From Streptococcaceae bacterium ESL0687 (GTDB taxonomy: Bacteria > Bacillota > Bacilli > Lactobacillales > Streptococcaceae), in assembly GCA_029392475.1 (NCBI GenBank), contig CP113940.1, positions 1,364,001 through 1,428,000 of the forward strand: 64,000 nt of DNA. The letters run 5' to 3'. The notes under the pieces were generated by a model that had not been told where the DNA came from, did not search any database, and saw nothing but the letters and a program-made list of their open reading frames with translations. Positions 29,204 through 37,744 of the stretch are shown in pieces (the first letter of the stretch is position 1; the number at the start of each line of letters is the position of its first letter). Position numbers and translations under genes: made by a program.

Positions 29204-29839
29204 TCAATTTTTCGGAACCATATATAAGTGATAGCAGATGCGTCCATTAATTGCATCTCCATCTTTTAGAGACTTCAATGAATCTTTAAATGTAATTTCA
29301 AGATTTTTTATATAATTTGTTATAATTCCAGTATTCTCTTCAGTAGTCATATGTTCACATTTTGCAATAATTGTATCTACACCTGTTTTCATTGATTCTT
29401 TATTAATTTCAAATCTTGTTACATGATAATCAGTCTGCTTATTTTTTTCCTGATGATCCCTAGTAACTTGATTATTATAAACACTGGCTTTTAATACCCA
29501 GTCTCTTTTACTAGAATCATTAAAAATTTCAACTTTATTATCCTGAGCAAGCTCCTCAGCATCAATTTGATGAGTCGTACTATCTGAGTGATCTATAAAA
29601 CCATAGACGTCTGGCACATGATTCATTGCTATTTTTTCTTTTGGATGATTCGCTGCTAACTCTGTATCATATGGCAAAGTAGATCCACTAACATCTACTT
29701 CACTTTCATCACCATCAAGTATCTTAATAGTAACCTGAGTTTGTCCCGCACCTATAAATTCATCCGCTCTAACTTGGTTAACTCCATGGAAAACCAAGAC
29801 TGTTAATACTCCTAAAATTAACAGTCGTATAATTTTCAT
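29204..29839 (-). CDS. Divergent small WxL-domain surface protein
   Basis: A 211-residue secreted protein: signal peptide of about 25 residues (KIIRLLILGVLTVLVFHGVNQVRA) and one WxL-like domain. It aligns by eye with the next two genes at AMNHVPDVYGF, EIFNDSSKRDWVLKASV and the C-terminal GRICYHLYMVPKN, but lacks their MNAKKLLGLGL signal and Asp/Pro linker. It is the only one of the three small proteins with a true W-x-L (WVL) in the first motif. WxL domains bind peptidoglycan non-covalently. The ATG at 29839 follows GGAG at 11 bases; the upstream ATG at 29860 has no ribosome site. It may be degenerating or specialised. Confidence 0.75.
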   Translation of the reverse strand: MKIIRLLILGVLTVLVFHGVNQVRADEFIGAGQTQVTIKILDGDESEVDVSGSTLPYDTELAANHPKEKIAMNHVPDVYGFIDHSDSTTHQIDAEELAQDNKVEIFNDSSKRDWVLKASVYNNQVTRDHQEKNKQTDYHVTRFEINKESMKTGVDTIIAKCEHMTTEENTGIITNYIKNLEITFKDSLKSLKDGDAINGRICYHLYMVPKN

Positions 29840-30073
29840 TTTTTTGTGTACTCCATTCATATTTTTAGTTACTAATATATTAGATATCTAACCAAGATAG
29901 TAGTATACATTAAATAATTTGTGAATTAAAGTTAACATCTGCTTGTTTTCTGAAAAAATTATGTAAAAAACACAAAAAACCATATATTTTCTGAAAATAC
30001 ATGGAAAAAATTAAGAAAATAAAAAATTAAATCATCTACGAATAGAACTTCAATCCATAAAAATAGTTTTATG

Positions 30074-30101
30074 TAAAAAAGAAGGGACTTCCCCTTCTTT
30101 T
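30074..30101 (-). terminator. Terminator of the middle small WxL gene
   Basis: AAAAGAAGG and CCTTCTTTT arms (30077-30101) followed on the minus strand by TTTTTT, directly after the stop codon. Confidence 0.75.
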
Positions 30102-30109
30102 AATAGTGA

Positions 30110-30847
30110 TTATTCTGTAACCATGTAAAGTTGGTAGCTGATAGTACCTGAGACAACGTCATTTACCTGAAGAACGTGGTCAGCATCTGTAAAGGTAATT
30201 GATACGGCAGACACTGGAATAGTCATTGTACTTGTATTGTTAGTAGCACTAAGAGTTGTTCCTGATTTACCGTATACGTCCTGGGCAACAATTGCTTGGT
30301 AACCAGTTGTTGCAGCATTGACTGGTGTGGTACCTGTACCATTGTCTCCACTACTTGTAATATTAAAGGCAGTTACTGGGAAATATTTGGCCCCACTTTT
30401 GTTAATAGTAAGTTGACCGGTATTACCAGTAACCACATTACCATTCTCTGGATCTGTTACACTAGCTTTAACTTTCCAGCGACGTCCAACCTTACTATTG
30501 AATACTACTATGTCTTCAGATCCATCACCTGATGTACCACTACCGATGGTCGAAGCTGTAGCTGTATATGTTGTATCAGATACTTCAGTATTAAAAATAT
30601 AAGCGGTCGGAACATGATTAAGAGTTAAACGAGTTTGACCAGGTAGAACTGGTGAAGTTGGGTCTGTTGGTGTAACTGGAGCAATTGGGTCTGGATCAGA
30701 CTCATCGATAACGTTAACTGTGACCGTTGTATCATCAGTTTGAGTTTGAACTTCGTGGTCAACATCATCTGCAAAGGCAGCAGTAGAGCCAGCTCCTAAC
30801 AGAACAGCTCCTGCAAGACCTAATCCTAGTAATTTTTTTGCATTCAT
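30110..30847 (-). CDS. Small WxL-domain surface protein, copy 1
   Basis: A 245-residue secreted protein. Signal peptide 1-26 (MNAKKLLGLGLAGAVLLGAG, cleavage after AFA), an acidic/proline linker (DESDPDPIAPVTPTDPTSP) and a WxL-type domain from about residue 70 (LTLNHVPTAYIF) to the end. The first motif reads RRWKVKASV and the terminal motif YQLYMVTE, so W-x-V and Y-x-L replace the usual W-x-L pair. It is a close paralogue of the next gene. ATG follows AGGAGG at eight bases. A long structured leader precedes it. Such proteins normally attach to the cell wall without sortase. Confidence 0.82.
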   Translation of the reverse strand: MNAKKLLGLGLAGAVLLGAGSTAAFADDVDHEVQTQTDDTTVTVNVIDESDPDPIAPVTPTDPTSPVLPGQTRLTLNHVPTAYIFNTEVSDTTYTATASTIGSGTSGDGSEDIVVFNSKVGRRWKVKASVTDPENGNVVTGNTGQLTINKSGAKYFPVTAFNITSSGDNGTGTTPVNAATTGYQAIVAQDVYGKSGTTLSATNNTSTMTIPVSAVSITFTDADHVLQVNDVVSGTISYQLYMVTE

Positions 30848-31110
30848 TGTGAATACCTCCTAAAATCAATGTACTAAAATTTACAAGTAAATCCCAGTAG
30901 CTAAAGTTAATATACCTCCCACAAAAAAGCATAGCTACCCTTTTGTAGTTTCCGATAAGACACCTAGTCCAATCATCAGGTCTATGAATATCTCTTACTT
31001 GTCTAAAAAATATTCATAGACCAAACGAGAAAACCCTTGGTATCAAAGATGGTATACCTGTGCGACCAGATAATTTTGAACAAGCAAAATAAAGGTTGTT
31101 CAAAATTATC
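30848..31110 (-). ncRNA. Structured 5' leader of small WxL gene, copy 1 (uncharacterised)
   Basis: About 260 bases upstream of the gene hold: a 15-base perfect hairpin (31069-31083/31096-31110), a 13-base stem (30979-30991/31010-31022), a conserved unpaired block GACTAGGTGT (minus strand, 30969-30960), a small hairpin ATTTAC-TT-GTAAAT (30892-30879) and the AGGAGG site. The same order of elements recurs before the next WxL gene (32127-32356). I do not recognise a known riboswitch class. The remaining 31111-31375 is AT-rich with nothing else I can support. Confidence 0.5.
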
Positions 31111-31375
31111 CTTAAATTTAACTAGCCTAAAAACATTTATAAAAAAATTTTATCATAAATAAGCAAGTTTTTTCTTGTTTATTTACAAGCTATTATATTG
31201 ATATAATATCATTAGAATTAATAAAAAGCTAATAAAAGGTGTGTATTTATGAAATTATTTTAACAAGTTATTGTACTATTTTTAATATATTTATAAAAGT
31301 TTATATTATCTTAGTCTGTAACTTTAAATAACAAATCTATCAAAGACTTTAAAACAAATTTCTTCTTTGACACAC

Positions 31376-31404
31376 AAAAAAAGAAGGAGAATATTCTCCT
31401 TCTT
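31376..31404 (-). terminator. Terminator of small WxL gene, copy 2
   Basis: Perfect GAAGGAGAAT/ATTCTCCTTC palindrome (31383-31402) followed on the minus strand by seven Ts. Confidence 0.85.
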
Positions 31405-31418
31405 CTAATTGGGACATA

Positions 31419-32126
31419 TTAAACTGTTGTAACCATGTAAAGTTGGTAATCAATTGTACCAGTTACTGTGTCTCCAGCCTTGATAACGTGAGTGTTATCT
31501 GTGAAGCCGATTGATACAGCTGATACTGGGATTGACATTGAACTTGTATTGTTCTCTGCATCAAGAGTAGCGCCTGACGCTGCGTTCACATCTTGGGCAA
31601 CGACACCTTGGTAACCAGTTGCTGAAACTTCTTGAGCTGAACCGTTACCATTTGCACCAGTTGATGTAATCTTGAATGAAGTTACTGGGAAGTTAGTTGT
31701 AGTACCACTCTTAGTAATAGAGAGTTGTTCGTTAGCCACAGTAGCTTTAACATTCCATTTACGTCCGACCTTGCTGTTGAATACTACGATGTCTTCAGAT
31801 CCATCACCTGCAGTACCACTACCAATTGTTCCTGAGTTTACTGTATATTGACCATCCGATACAGTAGTTTGGAAATCGTAAGCTGTAGGAACGTGATTAA
31901 GAGTTAGACGTGTTTGCCCTGGTAAAACTGGTGAAGTTGGGTCTGTCGGAGTAACTGGGTTGATTGGATCTGGATCAGACTCATCGTTAACTTGAACAGT
32001 AACGGGTGTTGTACCTGTTTGAGTTTGAACTTCGTGGTCAACATCAGCAGCGAAAGCTGTAGCAACTCCAGATCCTAGTAGAACAGCACTAGCAAGACCT
32101 AGTCCTAGTAATTTCTTTGCATTCAT
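31419..32126 (-). CDS. Small WxL-domain surface protein, copy 2
   Basis: A 235-residue paralogue of the previous gene with near-identical signal (MNAKKLLGLGLASAVLLGSG), linker (DESDPDPINPVTPTDPTSP) and domain layout. The first motif is RKWNVKATV and the last YQLYMVTTV, again W-x-V and Y-x-L. Differences cluster in the middle (GNGSAQEVSATGYQGVVAQDV). Signal cleavage is expected after AFA near residue 26. ATG follows AGGAGG. It is monocistronic between a structured leader and a terminator. Predicted to be a wall-associated protein; partners are unknown and no DUF916-type WxL-interacting gene lies in the window. Confidence 0.82.
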   Translation of the reverse strand: MNAKKLLGLGLASAVLLGSGVATAFAADVDHEVQTQTGTTPVTVQVNDESDPDPINPVTPTDPTSPVLPGQTRLTLNHVPTAYDFQTTVSDGQYTVNSGTIGSGTAGDGSEDIVVFNSKVGRKWNVKATVANEQLSITKSGTTTNFPVTSFKITSTGANGNGSAQEVSATGYQGVVAQDVNAASGATLDAENNTSSMSIPVSAVSIGFTDNTHVIKAGDTVTGTIDYQLYMVTTV

Positions 32127-32356
32127 TTATGAATACCTCCTAAATATAATGTACTAAGATTTACAAGTAAATCCATGTAGCGATAGTTGTATACTCCTAT
32201 AATCTAGCAAGAATGCTGTCCTATAGTCTCCGAAAATTACACCTAGTCTAATTATCCGGTCTATCAGTACCTTTGGTAAAGATACTCATAGACCAGATAA
32301 GTAAACTTCTAGTAACTGGAATGAATATACTTGAACGACTAAGTGGTAAACCACTT
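32127..32356 (-). ncRNA. Structured 5' leader of small WxL gene, copy 2 (uncharacterised)
   Basis: Counterpart of the leader at 30848-31110. It has a short 5' hairpin (AAGTGG/CCACTT, 32341-32356), a long stem with arms 32258-32271 and 32281-32294, GACTAGGTGT (32248-32239, minus), the ATTTAC-TT-GTAAAT hairpin (32172-32159) and AGGAGG. In the long stem one A-U pair of copy 1 is G-C here, a compensatory change, though there is also one mismatch. The 5' hairpin differs in sequence but not in position. Confidence 0.5.
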
Positions 32357-32530
32357 TTATTTGTTTTTGATTAGTTAAATAAATTATTAATAAATAATTA
32401 AGTTAACTATCTTTTATTAATATTTATTTATTAATATATTACTATGTGTTTTTTCAAAAATCAACTCATTTGCTCCAATTTTTTGTAATTTTTTTGAAAA
32501 AATTCACTATTTTTTCGTCTTAATCACAAG

Positions 32531-34810
32531 TTAAGGGGCATCAACTACACTCCACAAGATGGTCATCCCATTATGATCACCAATAGTCAGGTAATCATCA
32601 CTTTTAAGCTGGATACCCTCATTTTCTGCCCAGGACTTAGTAGAGGTAATACTTCCATTGGCATCTGTACTTGTGCTTGCACCGCTGGTAGAATTGGTAA
32701 ACAAGGGCTCACCATCTATATCAACCGGTGTAGCACTAGTATCTTCCTTCCAAACTAGACTAAAAGGTGCGCTACCACTGGTTTCAGCCGTAACCTCCCA
32801 ACCAGTCTGGTTGATTCTAGTATCCTTAGTAGTAAGAGCCATGGTATTACCACTGTCTCTTACAAGAACACCTTTGGTATCAGTCATCTGTCTACCCGTC
32901 CATGAAAGACCTGAAGGAACACCAGTGAGGGTTATCATGCCGTCAACTGTTACATTCATAGTTAAGGTTTGTTTCAAAGTTTCTGTGCCATCTAACGACT
33001 GCTTGAAGGCTTTAAGGTAAAAGACTTTATTAACAGACTTAACTGGAAGATACGAAGATGGAATCGTAAAACTCAAACTATTGTAAGTAGACAATCCATC
33101 TGTAATAACATCAGCCAAATCTGACCCTATTTGATTACCAGCACTATCCGTCAATCTAAACATCAAATTATTGAACCTTCCGGGATCATTCCAGTAGAAG
33201 GTTCCCGTATAGTCTGCTGCATTATCGGTAGCCGTTGACAGAGAAATCGCTTTTGTAGAAATATCACTTCCGTCACTCGCCCAAGAAAGAGTAACCGGCG
33301 TTTGCCTAGTAAAGGACATAAAGGTAGAATTTTTGAGACTTGTTACCTGCGCTGTTGTAAAATTGGCATCTCCAGTTCTAGTAATAGTTCCGACATTTGA
33401 AGAATTAAGATTCTGAGACCAGGTACCAGGTTGTGTCTGAGGTAGAAAATAAGTGTAAGCATTACTTGGAGGTGCGTTAATGTAAGAATCATATCCCAGG
33501 GTATTGGCCCCAAAAGTATTAAAATTTATATTAGCAGCCCCAGTAATTGGATTATTTTTACCAGAAGTCGCTCCCCCTTCAATCAAAAGTCTCGCTGCAT
33601 CATTGATATTAAAATTAGCCGTTCCGCTTATAATCATTGAATCATTATTAGCTGATGAAAAGACAGCACTGGAATTCGTCGGCATATTCATCGTCAAATT
33701 GACAAAATAACTAGTATTTATCGAATGAAGATCAAGATTAGCCCCTTCACCTAAAGTAATGATAGGTGACATACCCGTTTGAGTGATAATCTGTCCTGTA
33801 CTTTCAAGTGGTGTTGCCTGTTTGAAAGATAGAGTCCCGTTTTTCCCGATAGTTATGGTTGGCGTTCCACCCCCACTGTAGATAAAATCATGGTGGGACA
33901 CCGGAACAACAAGGCTTGCATTATCCCCGATTGTTACAGTTGTTGCAGTTGCTGCTGACCAGAAGAAACCATCTGCCTCAGTATTATTGTCATAGACTGT
34001 CGTACTACTGTTATCAGTGAAAACAAAGTTACAAGCCTCAGCAAATTCTTGAGAGTAGGAACCTCCCATCATATTAAAGACATTAGTTCCTGAAAAAACT
34101 ATCTTGTTAGATGAACCTGTTAGGTAAAAAGGCTGTCCACCATAGTCAGAGTTATAGGTAACATTCTCCACGATTAATGTAAGATTTGTCCTACCGTCAG
34201 TCGTGGGAGCAATACCGTAATAATTACCAGCATTACTAGGACTATGGGATCCTATCGCACTAGCAAAACCAAAGGTCACATTCTTATAGTGAATGGTGAT
34301 GTTACTGGCTCTAAAATTAATACCTTGTGTCTGACTCCCTCCCCCATAAGTTATAGTATAGAGACCTTGACCATCAATCGTAATATTCTTAGTGACATTG
34401 AAGCTACCTGTTCCTAAGGCTATGTTCGCCGTTAGGATAATGGTATCGATTGCTGAATTGGCTAATGCAGAAGTCAAATCACTTGTCGATCCCACATAAG
34501 CTGTAGATGAAGCATCCATGGTTGATACTGCTGCAAATGCTTTTAGACTAGGTGTCTCAGTTGATAAGATTTCAGCAGATGAGGATGAACTCGCAGAGTT
34601 TGAAATAGCCTCACTCAGAATGGATAAACTTCCACTTGATTCCGATGAAACTGACGACTGTACAGAGCTTGCTGAACTCGAAGTGGTTGAACTTGAGCTA
34701 CTTGAAATATCTGAACTTATATCTTCTGAATAAGCTGAATTACTCCTTAAAATTCCAGCGGACAGGCAAGACAGAAGCAAAGCTCCTTTTAAAAAAACTG
34801 TATATCTCAA
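32531..34810 (-). CDS. Large WxL-type surface protein with pectate-lyase-like adhesive region (A1)
   Basis: A 759-residue secreted protein. Signal peptide about 1-30, a Ser/Thr-rich stalk (about 30-75), a repetitive beta-helix-like region (about 95-450, TSDLTSALANSAIDTIILTA, NITIDGQGLYTITYGG, NITIHYKNVTFGF) like the adhesive pectate-lyase-like domains of Gram-positive surface proteins, two immunoglobulin-like segments, and a C-terminal WxL-type domain with TGWEVTAETSG and a terminal ILWSVVDAP. No LPXTG is present. The start is taken as TTG at 34810, six bases after AGGGAGG; the ATG at 34837 lies upstream of that site. No catalytic residues of a lyase are evident. Probable adhesin or scaffold. 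Confidence 0.78.
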   Translation of the reverse strand: MRYTVFLKGALLLSCLSAGILRSNSAYSEDISSDISSSSSSTTSSSASSVQSSVSSESSGSLSILSEAISNSASSSSSAEILSTETPSLKAFAAVSTMDASSTAYVGSTSDLTSALANSAIDTIILTANIALGTGSFNVTKNITIDGQGLYTITYGGGSQTQGINFRASNITIHYKNVTFGFASAIGSHSPSNAGNYYGIAPTTDGRTNLTLIVENVTYNSDYGGQPFYLTGSSNKIVFSGTNVFNMMGGSYSQEFAEACNFVFTDNSSTTVYDNNTEADGFFWSAATATTVTIGDNASLVVPVSHHDFIYSGGGTPTITIGKNGTLSFKQATPLESTGQIITQTGMSPIITLGEGANLDLHSINTSYFVNLTMNMPTNSSAVFSSANNDSMIISGTANFNINDAARLLIEGGATSGKNNPITGAANINFNTFGANTLGYDSYINAPPSNAYTYFLPQTQPGTWSQNLNSSNVGTITRTGDANFTTAQVTSLKNSTFMSFTRQTPVTLSWASDGSDISTKAISLSTATDNAADYTGTFYWNDPGRFNNLMFRLTDSAGNQIGSDLADVITDGLSTYNSLSFTIPSSYLPVKSVNKVFYLKAFKQSLDGTETLKQTLTMNVTVDGMITLTGVPSGLSWTGRQMTDTKGVLVRDSGNTMALTTKDTRINQTGWEVTAETSGSAPFSLVWKEDTSATPVDIDGEPLFTNSTSGASTSTDANGSITSTKSWAENEGIQLKSDDYLTIGDHNGMTILWSVVDAP

Positions 34811-35126
34811 TTCGCCCCTCCCTCCAATTTCTATCATGTAGACTAGTAAGGGCTTACATTACATAGTACTCCTAAGAAAACTACCCCAAACCGCCCAACA
34901 ATTAATATTTAATAAAACATTAACTTTATTCTTTATTAATTAAAACACTACCGAAGGATTGTAAAACTTTTATTAGTTAATTAAACCACTGTATCATTAG
35001 TTTTTAATTAGATATAAAGATTCTTTTATTATGCGGTAATAATACCACACCTTTTTCTAAAAAGCTACACTTTCGATTTATTTTTTTGTTTTTTTTTCAC
35101 AAAAATAGTTAACTAGTTAACTTACT
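34811..35126 (-). other. Gap between A1 and A2 large WxL genes
   Basis: 316 AT-rich bases. It holds the palindrome AGTTAACTAGTTAACT (35107-35122) just after the A2 stop, with T-rich sequence beyond on the minus strand, so it may be the A2 terminator. Its core TTAACTAGTTAA (35109-35120) also fits the AdcR consensus TTAACYRGTTAA exactly. A possible extended -10 TGGTATTAT lies near 35040. No open frame of note. Confidence 0.4.
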
Positions 35127-37451
35127 TTAAGGAGCAGCAACCAGATTCCAAGAAATAGTAAGACCATTGTGGCTGCCGATAGTCAAATAGTCATCACTTT
35201 TTAAAAGAACTCCAGAATTTTCAGCCCAGGACTTACTGTAGGTAACACTACCGTTGGCATCAGTACTTGTTCCTATACCAACTGTATCCTTAGTAAAAAC
35301 TGAGACATCTTCTAAATTAACAGGCACGTCTCCTGCAGCATCCTTCCAAACCAAACTAAAGGGCGCAGTTCCAGCAACATGTGCAGTAAGCATCCAAGGG
35401 GTTGGATTTATCCTTGTATCCTTAACTTCAAAAGACATAGTATTACCACCATCTCTAGCAAGAATACCCTTGGTTTGAGCGATAGTCCTATTAGTCCAGG
35501 ATAGATTTGACGGCATATTTTTAAGGGATACCCTTCCGTCAACTGTTATATTGAGAGGTAGAGTTTTCATGAGTGTTTGACTACCATCTAAATTTTTCTT
35601 AAAGGCCTTGATATAAAAGCTTTTATTAACACTTTTAACTGGGAGGTAAGAAGAAGGAATAGTAAATTGGATGCCAGTATAATCATTATGCCCAGGTGTT
35701 GAGGCTATATTGGCCAAATCTGATCCAATTTGACTTACTCCATCACTGTCATATAGTTTAAAAATAAGATTGTTAAAACGTCCCGGGTCATTCCAGTAAA
35801 CAGTATCCGTATAATCAGCCGCATTATCTGTAGATGTGGTAAGAGGCACTGCTTTTGCTGATGTATCACTTCCATCACTGGTCCACGAAAGGCTGACCGG
35901 GGTTTGTCTTGTAAAAGACATGAAGGTTGTATTTTGCAAACTAATCAGCTGGGAATTTGTAAAGTTCGGATCTCCTGTCCTTGAAAAAGTTACATTACTA
36001 CCATTGTCAGATGAATTACCAGACCAAGTTCCAGGCTGGGTTTGAGTAAGGAAATTAGCATAAGAGTTACTTGGGGGAACGTTAATGTAGGAATCATATC
36101 CTAAAGTATTAGTCCCAAATGAATTAAAATTAATATTTGATTTACCTGTAATAGGATTACCGCTTGTTCCCTCAATCAAAAGTCTTGCTGCATCACTGAT
36201 ATTAAAGTTCCCTGTCCCTGAAATTTTCATGGAATCTCCAGATGCTGCAGCAAAAACAGCACTAGAATTCTTAGGCATATTTACTGTTATATCAGTAAAG
36301 GTACTGGTATAACGAGAGTGAAGATCTAAGTTAGCCCCTTCTCCTAGAGTAATTGATGGCGAAAGGGTTTGGTAAATAATTTTCCCACTTCCCCTTGTAT
36401 CGCTTGTATTTTGGTTAAAGGATATGGTTCCATTATTACCAATCTTTATTACGGGAACACCGCCTCCGGCATAGATAAAGTCATGCCTTGATGTTGTGAC
36501 GATAAAATTTGCATTGTCTCCCACAGTGATACTTGGAGCTGCATTATCTGACCAGATAAAACCACTGGCCCCTTGGTTCTTATCTGTTACAGTCGTTGTA
36601 CTGTTGTCTTCAAAAACAAAATTTGAAGCCTCCGCAAATTCCTGAGAATTACCGTCACTTTCTCCTAACATGTTGAAAACATTGTTACCCTTGAAGATAA
36701 TTTTGTCGTTCTTTCCTTTCAGATAAAAAGGTTGAGCACCCCGGTCTGAATTATAGGTAACATTTTCAATAATCAAGGTCCTACTTGAATTATTCCCTGA
36801 TAGGTTCCTACCTGGGCTAAAGCCGTAGTAGTTACCAGCATTGGTTGATAAATTTTTGCCAAGGTCACTAGCCCTTCCAAAAAATATATTTTTAAAATGG
36901 ATGGTTATATTATCTTGGTTAAAGTAAATCCCCCGCGTGTCACTCATAGTGCCGCCATAGGTAATTGTGTGATTATTACCTTCAATGGTAATATTCCGGT
37001 TAACTGCAAACTGACCATTACCAAGTGCTAAATCAGCAGTCAAGTAAATGGTATCCACCGAAGAGTCATTTAAGGCATTGGTTAAATCGTTTGTGTTTGC
37101 TACAGAAGCAGTAGTTTGTGTTCCCACATCCATGGTGCTAACTGACAATCTAGGGCTTATATCACTGGGCTCAGAAGAAGCGGAATCATCTGAGCCATCA
37201 GACTTTACAGACTCAGATGAGGAAATTTTACTAGAACTTCCCTTTACCTCACTTGATTGTGACGAACTAGGGGCCACCTGATTTATTTTAGAACTTTCAT
37301 TACTAGTAGAAGACGGTGAAATATCATCAGCATGAACAGTTCCTAAATTACTTAAAAATGTTATCAATAAAGACAAATAGGACAGTAAGATAGTGTGTTT
37401 TTTGTAAAGACCCCACCTGGTCTTCTTTGATTCTCTTTCCATAAAATCCAT
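35127..37451 (-). CDS. Large WxL-type surface protein with pectate-lyase-like adhesive region (A2)
   Basis: Close paralogue of A1, about 774 residues. Signal region with basic stretch (KKTRWGLYKKHTILLSYLSL, cleavage after VHA), Ser-rich stalk, beta-helix-like region (NDLTNALNDSSVDTIYLTAD, NITIEGNNHTITYGG, NITIHFKNIFFGR), FMSFTRQTPVSLSWTSDG shared with A1, and a C-terminal WxL domain with TPWMLTAHVAG and terminal ISWNLVAAP. No LPXTG. The frame extends to 37523 without a ribosome site; ATG at 37451 or 37442 is more likely, so the start is uncertain. A strong promoter with cre boxes lies at 37538-37591. Confidence 0.78.
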   Translation of the reverse strand: MDFMERESKKTRWGLYKKHTILLSYLSLLITFLSNLGTVHADDISPSSTSNESSKINQVAPSSSQSSEVKGSSSKISSSESVKSDGSDDSASSEPSDISPRLSVSTMDVGTQTTASVANTNDLTNALNDSSVDTIYLTADLALGNGQFAVNRNITIEGNNHTITYGGTMSDTRGIYFNQDNITIHFKNIFFGRASDLGKNLSTNAGNYYGFSPGRNLSGNNSSRTLIIENVTYNSDRGAQPFYLKGKNDKIIFKGNNVFNMLGESDGNSQEFAEASNFVFEDNSTTTVTDKNQGASGFIWSDNAAPSITVGDNANFIVTTSRHDFIYAGGGVPVIKIGNNGTISFNQNTSDTRGSGKIIYQTLSPSITLGEGANLDLHSRYTSTFTDITVNMPKNSSAVFAAASGDSMKISGTGNFNISDAARLLIEGTSGNPITGKSNINFNSFGTNTLGYDSYINVPPSNSYANFLTQTQPGTWSGNSSDNGSNVTFSRTGDPNFTNSQLISLQNTTFMSFTRQTPVSLSWTSDGSDTSAKAVPLTTSTDNAADYTDTVYWNDPGRFNNLIFKLYDSDGVSQIGSDLANIASTPGHNDYTGIQFTIPSSYLPVKSVNKSFYIKAFKKNLDGSQTLMKTLPLNITVDGRVSLKNMPSNLSWTNRTIAQTKGILARDGGNTMSFEVKDTRINPTPWMLTAHVAGTAPFSLVWKDAAGDVPVNLEDVSVFTKDTVGIGTSTDANGSVTYSKSWAENSGVLLKSDDYLTIGSHNGLTISWNLVAAP

Positions 37452-37537
37452 ACTTTCAAATATAATAATTAAATTAAGATCTAATTTTTCAAAAATATGT
37501 AAGCAAATAGAATTTAAATTCATGAGTTTTCGAAAAC

Positions 37538-37591
37538 GTTTTATTCATTTACATGAAAACGATTATATACCGAATTTACAGGGTAAGTCAA
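37538..37591 (-). promoter_or_regulatory. Promoter of A2 with overlapping cre boxes
   Basis: Minus strand TTGACT (37591-37586), 18-base spacer, TATAAT (37567-37562). TGAAAACGATTATA (plus, 37554-37567) covers the -10 and matches cre at 13 of 14; a second looser symmetric site with GAAAACGTTTT lies just downstream near 37541. This predicts CcpA repression of the adhesin. Confidence 0.6.
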
Positions 37592-37701
37592 TAAAAAATA
37601 ATTGTGAACTTCTTTTATAGTATTCAATTTTTTTTGTGCAATTTCTAAAAAAGGGCCTAAATATTTAACAAGTATTTTTTTATAAAGTTATTTTTTCACA
37701 A

Positions 37702-37728
37702 ATAAAAAAGAGGACCTAAGTCCTCGGT
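37702..37728 (-). terminator. Terminator after the frameshifted WxL gene
   Basis: GAGGAC (37710-37715) with GTCCTC (37720-37725), loop of four, followed on the minus strand by TTTTTTATT. Confidence 0.85.
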
Positions 37729-37744
37729 AAATTTATAAGTGCAT

